In this document: one piece after another, positions 8,476 to 16,070 of the stretch
Layout of the letters: every line of letters starts with the position of its first letter
How positions within the stretch are numbered: position 1 is the first letter of the stretch
Origin: Stramonita haemastoma
Taxonomy: Eukaryota > Mollusca > Gastropoda > Neogastropoda > Muricidae
Length of the DNA: 20,000 bases
Assembly: GCA_030674155.1 (NCBI GenBank)
Contig: CM060325.1
Span: 26,864,693-26,884,692, forward strand
Direction: 5' to 3'
Notes under the pieces: generated by a model
The model's database searches: none
Told to the model about the DNA's origin: nothing
Seen by the model: only the letters and a program-made list of their open reading frames with translations
Position numbers and translations under genes: made by a program

Positions 8476-8965
8476 CACTACCTGCCCCCCCCCCCCCCCC
8501 CCCAACTGGGCTGGGATGGGACGCGACGGGTTAATTAGTAGCTAAGAGGAGCAGAAAGTGGAGGAAACTAACAGCTCCAATCCAATGCAGTGATGTTGCT
8601 TAGAGCCCCGCCGACCGCACAGGACATATCGGGGCTGTCACCTCGTCATATTTTAAAACACGTATTAAAAGTGTGTAACTATGTACAGTTTAAAACGGGG
8701 TTATAAAACCAACTCGACTGTCCTTGCTTGTATCGACACCCTGGTCAACCATAAGGGTCAGCCCAGGACGGCCACCGCGTCGTGGGAAAACCCACATCGA
8801 TCACACATGAAATGAGATAAAACCAAAACCAGATTCCTTAAAAACGACCATGTCCTTAAAGACCAACTATACCACTTTGACTCGTATCAGACGGAGAAAG
8901 CCTGATTCTCTCAGGAAGTTTAACTGACAGCTGTGCTGACTGCCCTTTTCGCTGCTGTGTTTCAG

Positions 8966-9214
8966 ATGGAGGAGGAGGTTGACGCAGCGACGATGTCGCA
9001 GCTGACCCAGGACGTGCGGCAGTTCATCCAGGTGTACGGCGCGGAGCACGAGCTGACGGGCAGGGCGGTGGCGCGCGTGCTGCACGGCATCGACAGCCCC
9101 CGCTTCCCCGCCGCCACCTGGGGCCGCGTGCGTCGCTTCTGGCGCGCCCAGCTGCACGTGCACTTCCACCGGGTCCTGCGGGAAGCCGGCAGACAGCTGC
9201 TGCTGCTGCGCTGA
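8966..9214 (+). CDS. RECQL4: RecQ-like helicase 4, terminal coding exon
   Basis: This exon encodes the last 82 residues of RECQL4 and a TGA stop at 9212-9214. The acceptor CTGCTGTGTTTCAG precedes codon 1 (ATG, used here as an internal codon, so a separate start is unlikely). Diagnostic segments are LTQDVRQF (residues 13-20), GRAVARVLHGIDSP (32-45), FPAATWGR (47-54) and RRFWRAQLHVHF (56-67). From memory, vertebrate RECQL4 ends with a very similar DVRQF, SRAVARIFHGIGSPCYPA and RRFWRKYLHLSFH series followed by a short Leu-rich helix, and stops at about the same place. This region is specific to RECQL4 and distal to the helicase and zinc-binding domains; I know of no catalytic residues in it. The exon is strongly GC-rich with G/C third positions, unlike its AT-rich surroundings, which fits a selected coding exon. 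Frame joins to the 4458-4599 exon without a shift. Confidence 0.9.
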   Translation: MEEEVDAATMSQLTQDVRQFIQVYGAEHELTGRAVARVLHGIDSPRFPAATWGRVRRFWRAQLHVHFHRVLREAGRQLLLLR

Positions 9215-9319
9215 GGGGGATGGATGCTGGGGTGGAGTGTGGGGGAGTGGAGTGTATAGATATTGGACCAGGCTGAGCTCCAGAGGGACCTAAGGGAAGG
9301 GGGGGGGGGGGGAGTAGAG

Positions 9320-9592
9320 ACAAGTCCTGCCAGGCAATTGGGACATCTACCAGCCAAAAGGGAGAACTCTTCCCAGCCAATGGGGACAACTCCTACCAGC
9401 CAAAAGGACAATTCAGTCAGCCAAGAGGACATTTTCTACCAGCCAATAACTCTTACCAGCCAATAGGGACATCTACAAGCCAACAGAGCCAACTCCTACC
9501 AGTTTAAAGGGGCAACATCTACCAGCCAAAAGGACAACTCAGTCAGCCAAGAGGGACATTTTCTACCAGCCAGTAGGGACAACAACCAGCCA
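9320..9592 (+). repeat. Degenerate 22-25 bp minisatellite
   Basis: Diverged units of the type CCAGCCAAAAGGGACAACTC occur with variants CAGTCAGCCAAGAGGACATT and TTCTACCAGCCAATAGGG. Spacing and sequence vary. It merges at about 9593 into the homogeneous array. Confidence 0.88.
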
Positions 9593-9930
9593 ATGGGGAC
9601 AGCCCCTACCAGCAAAAGGGACAGCTCCTACCAGCAAAAGGGACAGTCTCCTACCAGCAAAAGGGACAGCCCCTACCAGCAAAAGGGACAGCCCCTACCA
9701 GCAAAAGGGGACAGCCCCTACCAGCAAAAGGGACAGCTCCTACCAGCAAAAGGGACAGCCCCTACCAGCAAAAGGGACAGCCCCTATCAGCAAAAGGGAC
9801 AGCCCCTACCAGCAAAAGGGACAGCCCCTACCAGCAAAAGGGACAGCCCCTACCAGCAAAAGGGACAGCCCCTACCAGCAAAAGGGACAGCCCCTACCAG
9901 CAAAAGGGACAGCTCCTACCAGCCAAACAT
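9593..9930 (+). repeat. Homogeneous 22-bp minisatellite, about 15 copies
   Basis: The unit is CAAAAGGGACAGCCCCTACC plus AG, with a period of 22 and occasional 23. I counted 14 AGCAAAAGGG-type units plus a partial. Variants are CAGCTCC for CAGCCCC, TATCAG for TACCAG and one extra G. Because 22 is not a multiple of 3, the array reads through all three frames and gives a 66-bp protein-level period. The frame happens to match RECQL4 but several stops intervene, so I treat it as non-coding. Confidence 0.95.
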
Positions 9931-9979
9931 GTTGATAAGTGTGAGGCTTGAGAGTTATGTCCCGTCACCTGGCGTTGGT

Positions 9980-10092
9980 TGTTGGGGTTTTTTTCGGGTT
10001 TTTTTTGGTTTGTTTTTTTGTTATGTTGTTGTGGTTTTGGAGAGAGAAAAAAACTGTTGTGTTGAGATATTTTTTTTTTTTTTTTTTTTTTT
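9980..10092. repeat. G/T and poly-T low-complexity stretch
   Basis: TTTTTTCGGG, GGTTTGTTTTT and a T22-type run near 10070-10092. No element is recognisable. Confidence 0.7.
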
Positions 10093-10462
10093 AAAGTCAG
10101 GTCAAAAACACTTTAACCATCCCCTGAAGGGCAATTACAAAACGAACAGGCACATTGATACGAATCGTATTCTCGATAAACATGGCGATGTAAATCCTCG
10201 CTTGGTAGAGATGGCCTTTGGGTTTGGGGTTTTTGTTGTTTTGTTTTGTTTTGTTTTGGGTTTTTGTTGTTGTTGCTTTTTTGGTTGTTATTAAGCATCA
10301 CTTGAGGTAAACGCTTTTTTGTTCAAACATTTGTTTAGCTTGGGAAAATGTGGGTCATGGCCTTTTCCTAGTTTATCTGGGAGTTTTTGCCAGTTACGTT
10401 ATGTCATGATGCACGGGTACCTAAAACCACTCCAAACGCTCCTCCACCCACCCCCATCCACC

Positions 10463-10469
10463 CTCTCTC

Positions 10470-10502
<33 letters not shown>

Positions 10503-10517
10503 CTCTCTCTCCTCTCT

Positions 10518-10570
<53 letters not shown>

Positions 10571-10713
10571 CATACACACACACACACACCATACACACAC
10601 ACACACACACACCACCCCACCACACACACACACACACACACACACACCAACCACACCACGCACGTACACACACACACACTACACATACACACAGCACTTG
10701 CCGCGCACACACA

Positions 10714-10744
<31 letters not shown>

Positions 10745-10760
10745 CAACACACACACACAA
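10463..10760. repeat. (CT)n(CA)n compound microsatellite
   Basis: An imperfect CT tract at about 10463-10563 switches to a CA tract with CCA, CATA and GCACG interruptions that runs to about 10760. It ends against the TACACGGGGACTGGAT of a SINE tail A. Confidence 0.96.
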
Positions 10761-10850
10761 AAACTGTGTGTACACGGGGACTGGATAGTTGAGCACCAAA
10801 AAAAAAGTATATGAGTGCTTATTTATTATTCTCAAAATAAGATAATTTAA
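10761..10850 (+). mobile_element. SINE tail-A fragment
   Basis: TGTACACGGGGACTGGAT, then GAGTGCTTATTTATTATTCT, matches tail A of the + strand copies at 3098 and 16468 (ACGGGGACTGGATGT, GTGCTTATTCCATTATCC). The CA microsatellite lies at the point where the tail normally reads ATACACACGGGG. Confidence 0.6.
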
Positions 10851-10953
10851 TTGAAAAGAGTAATAAATAATTGTTTGTTTTAAAAAAACAAACTTGTTCT
10901 TGTACAGATAGTAACAGGAGTATATATATTTTTTATTCAATGTACCATCAGGA

Positions 10954-10959
10954 AATAAA
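10954..10959 (+). promoter_or_regulatory. Candidate polyadenylation signal AATAAA
   Basis: CAGGAAATAAAACTTTGACT is followed by TG/T-rich sequence (GCATGTTGTCC). It is in the correct orientation for RECQL4 but about 1.7 kb past the stop. Another AATAAA is at 10862. Confidence 0.35.
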
Positions 10960-10999
10960 ACTTTGACTTGACATTATGCATGTTGTCCTTTAAGGTTGA

Positions 11000-11455
11000 G
11001 AAGTGTCCTCTGTTCTTTGTCTTTCAAATCTTCCCTGTTATGCATGCATTCTGGCATGCTTTTGTTCTCTGTCTTTCGACTCCTCCCTGTTATGCACACA
11101 TTCTGGCAAAGTTCAGAGAACACTTCCCGGACCTCATCATTCGCTTGGGAAAATCCACTGATATGGCCTGTGCGGTCGGCGGGGCTCTAAGCAACATCAT
11201 TGGATTGGATTGATTGGATTGGCATGCTTTTGTACTCTTTGTCTTTTGACTCTTCCCTGTTACGCACACCATTCTTGCATGTTTTTGTCATCTCTACTTA
11301 GTCATTCATTTCTACCGGATCCCTGTTTACGCACACATTCTGGCATGCTTTTGTACTTTTGTCTTTCAAATTCTCCCTGTTACGCACGCATCCTGGCATG
11401 CTTTTGTCCCCACTACTGAGTCATGCATTTCTTCACTGTTATGCAAACATTCTGG
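11000..11455 (+). repeat. Degenerate 53-60 bp tandem repeat
   Basis: About seven diverged units share CTTTGTCTTTCAAATCTTCC, CTGTTATGCACACATTCTGG and CATGCTTTTGT. A variant unit replaces the first segment with CTACTGAGTCATGCATTTCT and seems to alternate with the first type. The array is interrupted at 11109-11220. Confidence 0.8.
11109..11220 (+). mobile_element. 5'-truncated retroposon insertion in tandem array
   Basis: A 112-bp block unlike the surrounding repeat units separates the two halves of one unit (ATTCTGGCA on the left and GGCATGCTTTTG on the right). It ends with GGGGCTCTAAGCAACATCAT and a short TTGGA-type repeat tail. TGGCA occurs at both borders (11104-11108 and 11220-11224), as expected for a target-site duplication. 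I think it is the 3' end of a non-LTR element, family unknown. Confidence 0.6.
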
Positions 11456-11590
11456 CTTGACATGCATGCCCACACTCACATACGCAGAGGTGGTAAAGAT
11501 AGTGGGGGGGAAAAAATGCTGGAAATTAACTCTGACAGTGCCAAGAGTGGCCGGTTGAGTTTTTTTTGTTTTTTTTAATTAATTTTTTTT

Positions 11591-11629
11591 CCCCTATGAC
11601 CATACAGGTTATGGGACACCTTTACCTAT
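11591..11629 (+). mobile_element. SINE family-D 3' fragment
   Basis: CCCTATGACCATACAGGTTA followed by TGGGACACCTTTACC matches the 3' end of the element at 13577-13876 (CCGTATAGGTTATGAGAACACCTTTACC). Only the last part is present. Confidence 0.55.
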
Positions 11630-11904
11630 AGAAGATAGTGAACAAGAGTTACTGGTGATTAAGTCTTAACAGTTCCAAAAGGGGTTAGTTTAGTCACAAG
11701 CTGAACCAACCACTTTCCAGAGAACAAGGGTGATAGGCTGTCTGATAGGGGGAGGGGAGGGGGTAGGGATGGGGCTCGAATAATATGCACAGATACCATC
11801 ATCGTCCTCTAGGCGCCTGTACTGACGACATGACAAGAACAGCTGAGTTCTTGAAGCAAGAGTGTGTGAAATACCCTAAGCCTGAAGTGAAGACAGTATT
11901 AATT
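11630..11904. other. Intergenic or intronic, no gene seen
   Basis: A short open stretch near 11809-11900 has a CAG/TAG-like left border but no donor. It runs into the (ATTT)n tail of the next SINE. I see nothing else definable. Confidence 0.4.
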
Positions 11905-12261
11905 CATTATTTATTTATTTATATTATTTATTTATTCTTTTTTATCAAGGAGAATGGAATAAGTACCTATGTGCTTTTTACATCCAATCCCCGAGTGAAT
12001 GCAGTTTTGTAAATCTTGTCATCTGTTCCCACCAGTACACGATGGCCTACTCTTACGAAAGCGGAACAGGGTTTAACGTGTGCGCAAGATGTTCTGCGTG
12101 CTTTTGCGCACGGGGCCTCGGTTTAAGTCTTAACCGAAGGACTTTTGGGGAGAGTGGAGTCAGCACTGATGTAAACTCCAGAGGAAATATCCCCTCGAAT
12201 GGAATCGAACCCGGGTCATCAAATAGCGAGCGCAATGTTCTGACCACTAGGCTACCATCCC
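11905..12261 (-). mobile_element. tRNA-derived SINE, tail A, complete
   Basis: Minus strand. The tRNA-like head at about 12261-12190 has a B-box-like GGTTCGATTCC in CCCGGGTTCGATTCCATTCG. The conserved core at 12175-12105 reads CCAAAAGTCCTTCGGTTAAG and AAACCGAGGCCCCGTGCGC. Then come CGTTAAACCCTGTTCCGC, GTAAGAGTAGGCCATCGTGT and tail A, ending in (AAAT)n. This is one of the best preserved copies. Confidence 0.85.
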
Positions 12262-12413
12262 CCTATGGCTCCACACCCTCAAATAGCTTACAAGGTTTTG
12301 GCTCAGCTCACTCCGGCTTGAAAGTAGAGAGGAGACTGATACTGAGGCGACCATGATGCCTCCACCCACCCTCCCCCACCCCACCCTCGTGGGATGTCGG
12401 GGGACCTGTCAAG

Positions 12414-12422
12414 TATAAATAG
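12414..12422 (+). promoter_or_regulatory. TATA-box-like TATAAATAG
   Basis: TATAAATAGCA in a GC-rich context, followed by a C-run. It is similar to the site at 8467. No exon is recognised downstream, so promoter activity is not supported beyond the motif. Confidence 0.25.
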
Positions 12423-12650
12423 CATCCCCCACCTTCTGAAAATTGTGCGCTATCCATCCCTCTCTTTGATGCTGTCATGTTCTTTTTCTTCTTGTCGATT
12501 TTTGTTTTTTGCACGGGATCCATTCTCCTGACTTTTTTCCCCCCAAAAATTAAAAGTCCCCCTTTATTGTTATTATCAAGTTGTATAATTATTATTACAG
12601 TTGTTACGTTGCTGAAGTTTTTCATGGCAGTCTAACCCATACATGACTTC

Positions 12651-13034
12651 TTTTTTTTTTTTTTCGTTCCTTGCCTAAAGCTTCAATGTTCACCAATGGT
12701 GAGATTTTATGTATGCGACCATTTTTACCTACCATGAATGTAGCCGCATCCTGACTCCAGCAATGAATGCTTTCTTTCTTTGAGTTTCCGTAACCCACCG
12801 AACGCTGACATGAATGACGGATCTTCAACGTGCATATTTTATCTTCTGTATGTGTATGTACACGAAGGGAATGAAGGCACTGGCAGGTCTGTCCTTAAAG
12901 TTGACCTGGGAGATGGTAAAATCCCCCACCCTTAATTTACCAGACACCCCTGAGATTCGAACCCGCGACTTCATGGACCCACAGGATTCAAGTCGATTTG
13001 TCGGGTCTTAACCATTCGGCTATAGCGTCCGTCA
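12651..13034 (-). mobile_element. tRNA-derived SINE, tail B, complete
   Basis: Minus strand. The head at about 13034-12950 reads GACGCTATAGCCGAATGGTT and GTCGCGGGTTCGAATCTC, a good A and B box pair. The body shares AGGACAGACCTGCCAGTGCC and GGTTACGGAAAC with the + strand element at 3098-3527. The 3' end is tail B (GGATGCGGCTACATTCATGG, AAAATGGTCGCATACATAAA, CTCACCATTGGTGAAC) and poly-A. A tail different from the 3098 copy is joined to the same head and body. Confidence 0.83.
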
Positions 13035-13576
13035 TACGGGATGTGAAAGTTACCATTTAGGAAAAAGTGCCTTGTTATAATGATTGAGTCTGAATTATGT
13101 CAACTGTTGCAAAGGATTGTCATGTGGATGATGAAAATATAATGTCGCCATTGTGTAGTCATTTTTTGAAAATTATGCTGTAAAGAATTGATTTTTAGAA
13201 TTTTGTGAAAACTTAAAGTAAAATGTGGATGATGACATTGATCATTTTAGTTAGATACAATGTTGTTACAATGTGTAGTAAAGACATTGATTTGTTTTAT
13301 GCAAGCAGTATGTTATTTTGTTTATTTTTTTTTTATTTCGAGGTAGTGTGGGGGTGTGTGTGTGTAGGCACACGTGACGGCGTGCCCTTACATGTACAAA
13401 AACAATGCAAAAATCTTTTCACTCTACTGTTTCACAAAAGCATTTCACGTAACAACGACCTTTCTTCCTATTAAAGTAGCGGTGAACAACCCCGACAACT
13501 TTGATTTTTATCATACTAAAAAAAAAAACCCAGCTGTTTTCATCCTTTTTCTTTTGTCATTGTTTTCTGCATAGCT
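13035..13576. other. AT-rich unique sequence, no gene seen
   Basis: Mostly unique, AT-rich sequence. TGTGGATGATGA appears at about 13122 and again at about 13223, which hints at a degenerate 100-bp duplication. Open stretches have no splice signals or recognisable motifs. Confidence 0.45.
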
Positions 13577-13876
13577 ATGGATGGGATAGCTCAGTGGTCA
13601 GAGCACTCGCTTTCCCCAAGCTATGGTTAAGCAGATATTTAAAGCGTGGTTACCAAGTGAATGGTTGACCGTTTGCGCGCCTTGGCTTCAGTACAGTCCC
13701 CCAGTTCACTCAGCTGTAAATGGGTACCAGCCCTCTGTATGGACAGGGAAGGTAAAGCAGCAAGGGAGAGGAGATGGGCGCCGCCCTCAAAAAGTTGGCC
13801 CCTAGAGAAGCCGAGGTCTCTTGACGCCTTATTTCCCAACGACCGTATAGGTTATGAGAACACCTTTACCTTTTAT
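13577..13876 (+). mobile_element. tRNA-derived SINE (family D)
   Basis: The head at 13577-13650 has the A-box-like GGGATAGCTCAGTGGTCAGA. The body carries GGTACCAGCCCTCTGTATGG, GGGAGAGGAGATGGGCGCCG and GCCGAGGTCTCTTGACGCC. The 3' end reads CCGTATAGGTTATGAG then ACACCTTTACC. It lacks tails A and B, so it is a different family from its neighbours. Confidence 0.75.
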
Positions 13877-14049
13877 ATAACTACAGACAGTTTTTATGCA
13901 GTTTTCAATCATTTTAAGACCCAAAGGAACTACCACTTGCTAGTGACGCCAGTCATTGCCTTCAAAGAAAATCGAAATGCCAGAAAATATTATATTTGCT
14001 TGCGTTCCAATCAGTGTGTAAGCAGTTTTCAAAATTCTGGTTAGGAAGC

Positions 14050-14320
14050 CGGCTGGGATCGCCTTGTGGTAGAATGTTGGGCTGGCAATCTGGTGGGCCC
14101 GCATTTGAACTACCACCCAGACGCCTGTTCGAGGTCATTTTCCCCCTGGATTTAACATCAGTATTGACTCCACTTCCCCGAAAGTCTCTCGGATAACTCT
14201 AAACGGAGGTCCCTTGTCCGAATGCTCGCAGAATCTCTTGCGCACACGTTAAAACTTATTCTACCTTTCGGAAGAGTAGACGATTGCATATGAACCGCAG
14301 CAACGGATGACAATTTTTTT
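14050..14320 (+). mobile_element. tRNA-derived SINE, 3' truncated or tail-less
   Basis: The head reads GGGATCGCCTTGTGGTAGAA with a weak B box (GCATTTGAACTACC). The core contains TGACTCCACTTCCCCGAAAG, TCTCTCGGATAACTCTAAAC and GGAGGTCCC. Then GTTAAAACTTATTC, AGAGTAGACGATTGCATATG and an A/T run follow. Tail A does not follow in the same orientation. Confidence 0.72.
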
Positions 14321-14399
14321 ATTAAAAAAATAATAAAATAACGCATGCATAGTGGTGTGTTTAGACATCATCCACGATGCCAGAATGCGGCTACCTTAC

Positions 14400-14570
14400 T
14401 TTTATTCTTTTATATCGAGGATAATGGAATAAGCACTCATGTGCTTTTTTACATCCAGTCCCCTTGTGTATGCAGTTTTGTAAATGTCATCTGTTCCCAA
14501 CGGCATACAATGGCCTACTCTTTACGAAAAGCGGAACAGGATTTAACGTGTGCGCAAGATGTTTTGCGTA
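14400..14570 (-). mobile_element. SINE tail-A element, head missing
   Basis: On the + strand it reads TATCGAGGATAATGGAATAA, GCACTCATGTGC, CATCCAGTCCCCTTGTGTAT, CATCTGTTCCCAACGGC, GGCCTACTCTT and GCGGAACAGGATTTAACG. The element stops before the conserved core, consistent with 5' truncation on the minus strand. Confidence 0.75.
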
Positions 14571-14571
14571 A

Positions 14572-14640
14572 ATGGTAGGTAAATGGTCTGATACACACAA
14601 AATCTCACCATTCGGTGAGCCTCGGAGCTTTAGCTAAAGA
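14572..14640 (+). mobile_element. SINE tail-B fragment
   Basis: GTAGGTAAATGGTCTGATAC, AAAATCTCACCATTCGGTGA and GCCTCGGAGCTTTAGC are in + orientation, directly abutting the opposite-strand tail-A element. No poly-A is left. Confidence 0.6.
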
Positions 14641-14649
14641 ATCACAAAA

Positions 14650-15000
14650 AATCTGATTACAGGATTCCCATTCATTGTCGTGTCGTGAATGTCTAGTGAG
14701 TTCGCCACATTCTATCGGGTGTTTTTTTTCTGTACCCTGTAAAAAGACTACCATGTCAAGATATCGTGCCAATACTGCCGTTTTTTATGAAGATATGTGC
14801 CAATATTGTGAAATTAATTGAATTTAAATTTTTGAATTATTCTTGAACAGTCGTAGCTCATTTTTGCTTTTGATCAAATTTAAAGTTTTTGCAAGTTTTA
14901 GGCCAGAAATATTATACATACATGCCACATACTGTTCCCCAAAATGAGCATTCTTGTTTTTGTTTTGTTTTTGTTTTGTTTGTTTTTTTGGAGGGGGGGG
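14650..15000. other. No gene seen; AT-rich then G/T-rich
   Basis: AT-rich unique sequence passes into a TTTTG-repeat stretch and a G-run ending near 15009. There are no splice-bounded exons. Confidence 0.45.
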
Positions 15001-15009
15001 GGGGGGGGA

Positions 15010-15222
15010 CTCGGCAGGAGCTCTGAGGTTCACCAAAGGTGAAATTTTGTTGTACAACCGTTTTTGCCCACCATGAAGATGACTGCATTCCGACGTCTGG
15101 GTTGTTTAAACACTACACCAGTGTGCAGTGGGTTTTTTAAATATTTTTTTTATTTCATCTGTTCCTACGGGCATGCAACAGCCTGCTCTTCCGAGGAGCA
15201 GAACAAGTTTGACATGTGTACT
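15010..15222 (-). mobile_element. SINE with tail B, head missing
   Basis: On the + strand it reads GACTCGGCAGGAGCTCTGAG, CACCAAAGGTGAAATTTTG, TGACTGCATTCCGACG, then ACCAGTGTGCAGT, ATCTGTTCCTACGGGCATGC and CCTGCTCTTCCGAGGAGCAG. The order of tail B followed by the CATCTGTTCC/CCTACTCTT block is the same as in the element at 1361-1778. It stops before the core. Confidence 0.68.
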
Positions 15223-15226
15223 ACAT

Positions 15227-15374
15227 GATAGTTCTCCAAGGCAAGGTCGAAGGCAGAAAAAATTAGGCAGACCACCAACACCTACATTGCCAACATACAG
15301 ATCAGGGTCTGGAGGGTTACAGAAGGAGATGCAGAGACAGACAAATAGAGAACCCTGTTGTGGCATAACGTAGA
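15227..15374 (+). mobile_element. Non-LTR retrotransposon remnant (probable)
   Basis: A decayed coding segment with basic, Arg/Lys-rich residues and frame breaks: GRRQKKLGRP in one frame, then NIQIRVWR-like and a region near AACCCTGTTGTGGC. The pattern recalls the C-terminal end of non-LTR polyproteins (basic run, then aromatic/basic run with a Trp). I could not confirm it against a family. A single 44-bp satellite unit follows about 70 bp later. Confidence 0.35.
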
Positions 15375-15436
15375 GCTCCTACCACTCGACAGCGGCGATG
15401 GAGACAGGTAAACCTACTCAGAACTACGATATGAAC

Positions 15437-15500
15437 TTTAATAATCTCAAAAGGGCGAGAAATTCATGTGGGTTACAAGCAAGCATAGCTAAAATAATCA
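15437..15500 (+). repeat. Isolated copy of the 44-bp minisatellite unit
   Basis: CTTTAATAATCTCAAAAGGG is followed by CGAGAAATTCATGTGGGTTA, then CAAGCAAGCATAGCTAAAA and TAATCAACA. This matches the first unit of the 4665-5896 array and its left flank (CTTTAATGTCTCAAAAAGGG at about 4644-4663). The ATCAACA after the unit also matches the sequence after the last array unit (CATCAACA at about 5896). Only one copy is present here. Confidence 0.9.
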
Positions 15501-15600
15501 ACAAGTAAGCGTAAATAAGCGCAAATCATATCCAGAACTGAAACCATTCCCCACACCTTCGATTTTTTTCATCTGATATTGTAGACACGTCATGCATTAA

Positions 15601-15701
15601 AACACACAAGCATAGGCACATCCGCGCTCGTGCACGCACAAACACACACACACACACAAACACCCACGCACGCACGCACGCGCGCACACACACACACACA
15701 C

Positions 15702-15736
<35 letters not shown>

Positions 15737-15737
15737 C
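15601..15737. repeat. (CA)n microsatellite with ACGC block
   Basis: CA dinucleotides with an internal ACGC tetranucleotide block near 15663-15685 and CCA interruptions. Confidence 0.95.
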
Positions 15738-15971
15738 ACCACGCCTTGATTTTCACAACTTGATATACCCTAAAAATTACAAAATACATTAGTATAAACT
15801 ACGGTAAGATCTATACTTAATTAATCAAGGCAAGACATAAAATCAGCGAAGATTAAAACCTCCAAAAAAAAAAAAGCAAAAGCCAAAACAAACAAACAAG
15901 AAAACAAGAAACGAGGAGAGAGAGAGGCGGACAGAAATGGACTTGACACCTAATGTTGTCTCCTGTTTCAG

Positions 15972-16053
15972 TATCCCCTTTTCTCACGAAGCGGGAGGGA
16001 GAGCTGGTGACAGCAGCTTGCAGCTTCATTTTAGCAGCAGCGATATCTTATCT
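15972..16053 (+). CDS. Exon-like segment of an unidentified gene
   Basis: An 82-bp segment sits between a good acceptor (TGTCTCCTGTTTCAG) and a consensus donor (GTAAGT). With one base left over from a split codon, the remaining 27 codons are open and read IPFSHEAGGRAGDSS then LQLHFSSSDILS. One of the other two frames has a stop at once. The composition (Ser, Gly, Leu) is unlike the surrounding simple repeats. It lies about 5 kb past the candidate RECQL4 poly(A) signal, so it would belong to another + strand gene. I recognise no domain, and chance splice-like signals remain possible. Confidence 0.4.
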
Positions 16054-16070
16054 GTAAGTATTAGGACTCT

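Larger units (their letters stand above)
4600..8965 (+). other. RECQL4: Last RECQL4 intron (phase 0)
   Basis: It starts GTAAGG and ends CTGCTGTGTTTCAG. The exon before it ends on a complete codon and the exon after it starts on one, so joining them keeps the frame. The intron is about 4.4 kb and consists largely of repeats: the 44-bp minisatellite, a CA/AACAC tract, two SINE-tail pieces, CA/CT tracts and the CRE-bearing array. If the intron were retained, the frame would meet a stop at about 4693, inside the first minisatellite unit. Confidence 0.8.
9215..10980 (+). other. RECQL4: Probable RECQL4 3' UTR
   Basis: The sequence after the stop contains no further coding exon. It holds a G-run, a two-part 22-bp minisatellite (9320-9925), poly-T and G/T stretches, a CT/CA tract and a SINE tail. 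Candidate AATAAA signals occur only far downstream, at 10862-10867 and 10954-10959. The real cleavage site could use a non-canonical signal much closer to the stop, so the right boundary is a guess. Confidence 0.4.

Noticed and set aside
8933..9214. RECQL4 terminal frame starting at 8933 rather than 8966
   Set aside because: The eleven codons before 8966 lie in the polypyrimidine tract of the acceptor (TTTTCGCTGCTGTGTTTCAG) and do not match the family.
8867..9432. Minus-strand open frames of 100-156 codons
   Set aside because: They are opposite-strand shadows of the GC-rich RECQL4 terminal exon.
9593..10294. 233-codon open frame over the 22-bp repeats
   Set aside because: The open frame results from a repeat of 22 bp lacking stops in any frame. 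It then continues into G/T and poly-T low-complexity DNA. It follows the RECQL4 stop.
11110..11213. Open segment FREHFPDLIIRLGKSTDMAC as an exon
   Set aside because: It coincides with the retroposon insertion that splits a tandem unit and has a duplication at its borders. There is no acceptor or donor.
11809..11900. Possible exon reading GACTDDMTRTAEFLKQECVK
   Set aside because: It looks protein-like but lacks a donor before the SINE at 11905, and the left border is weak.
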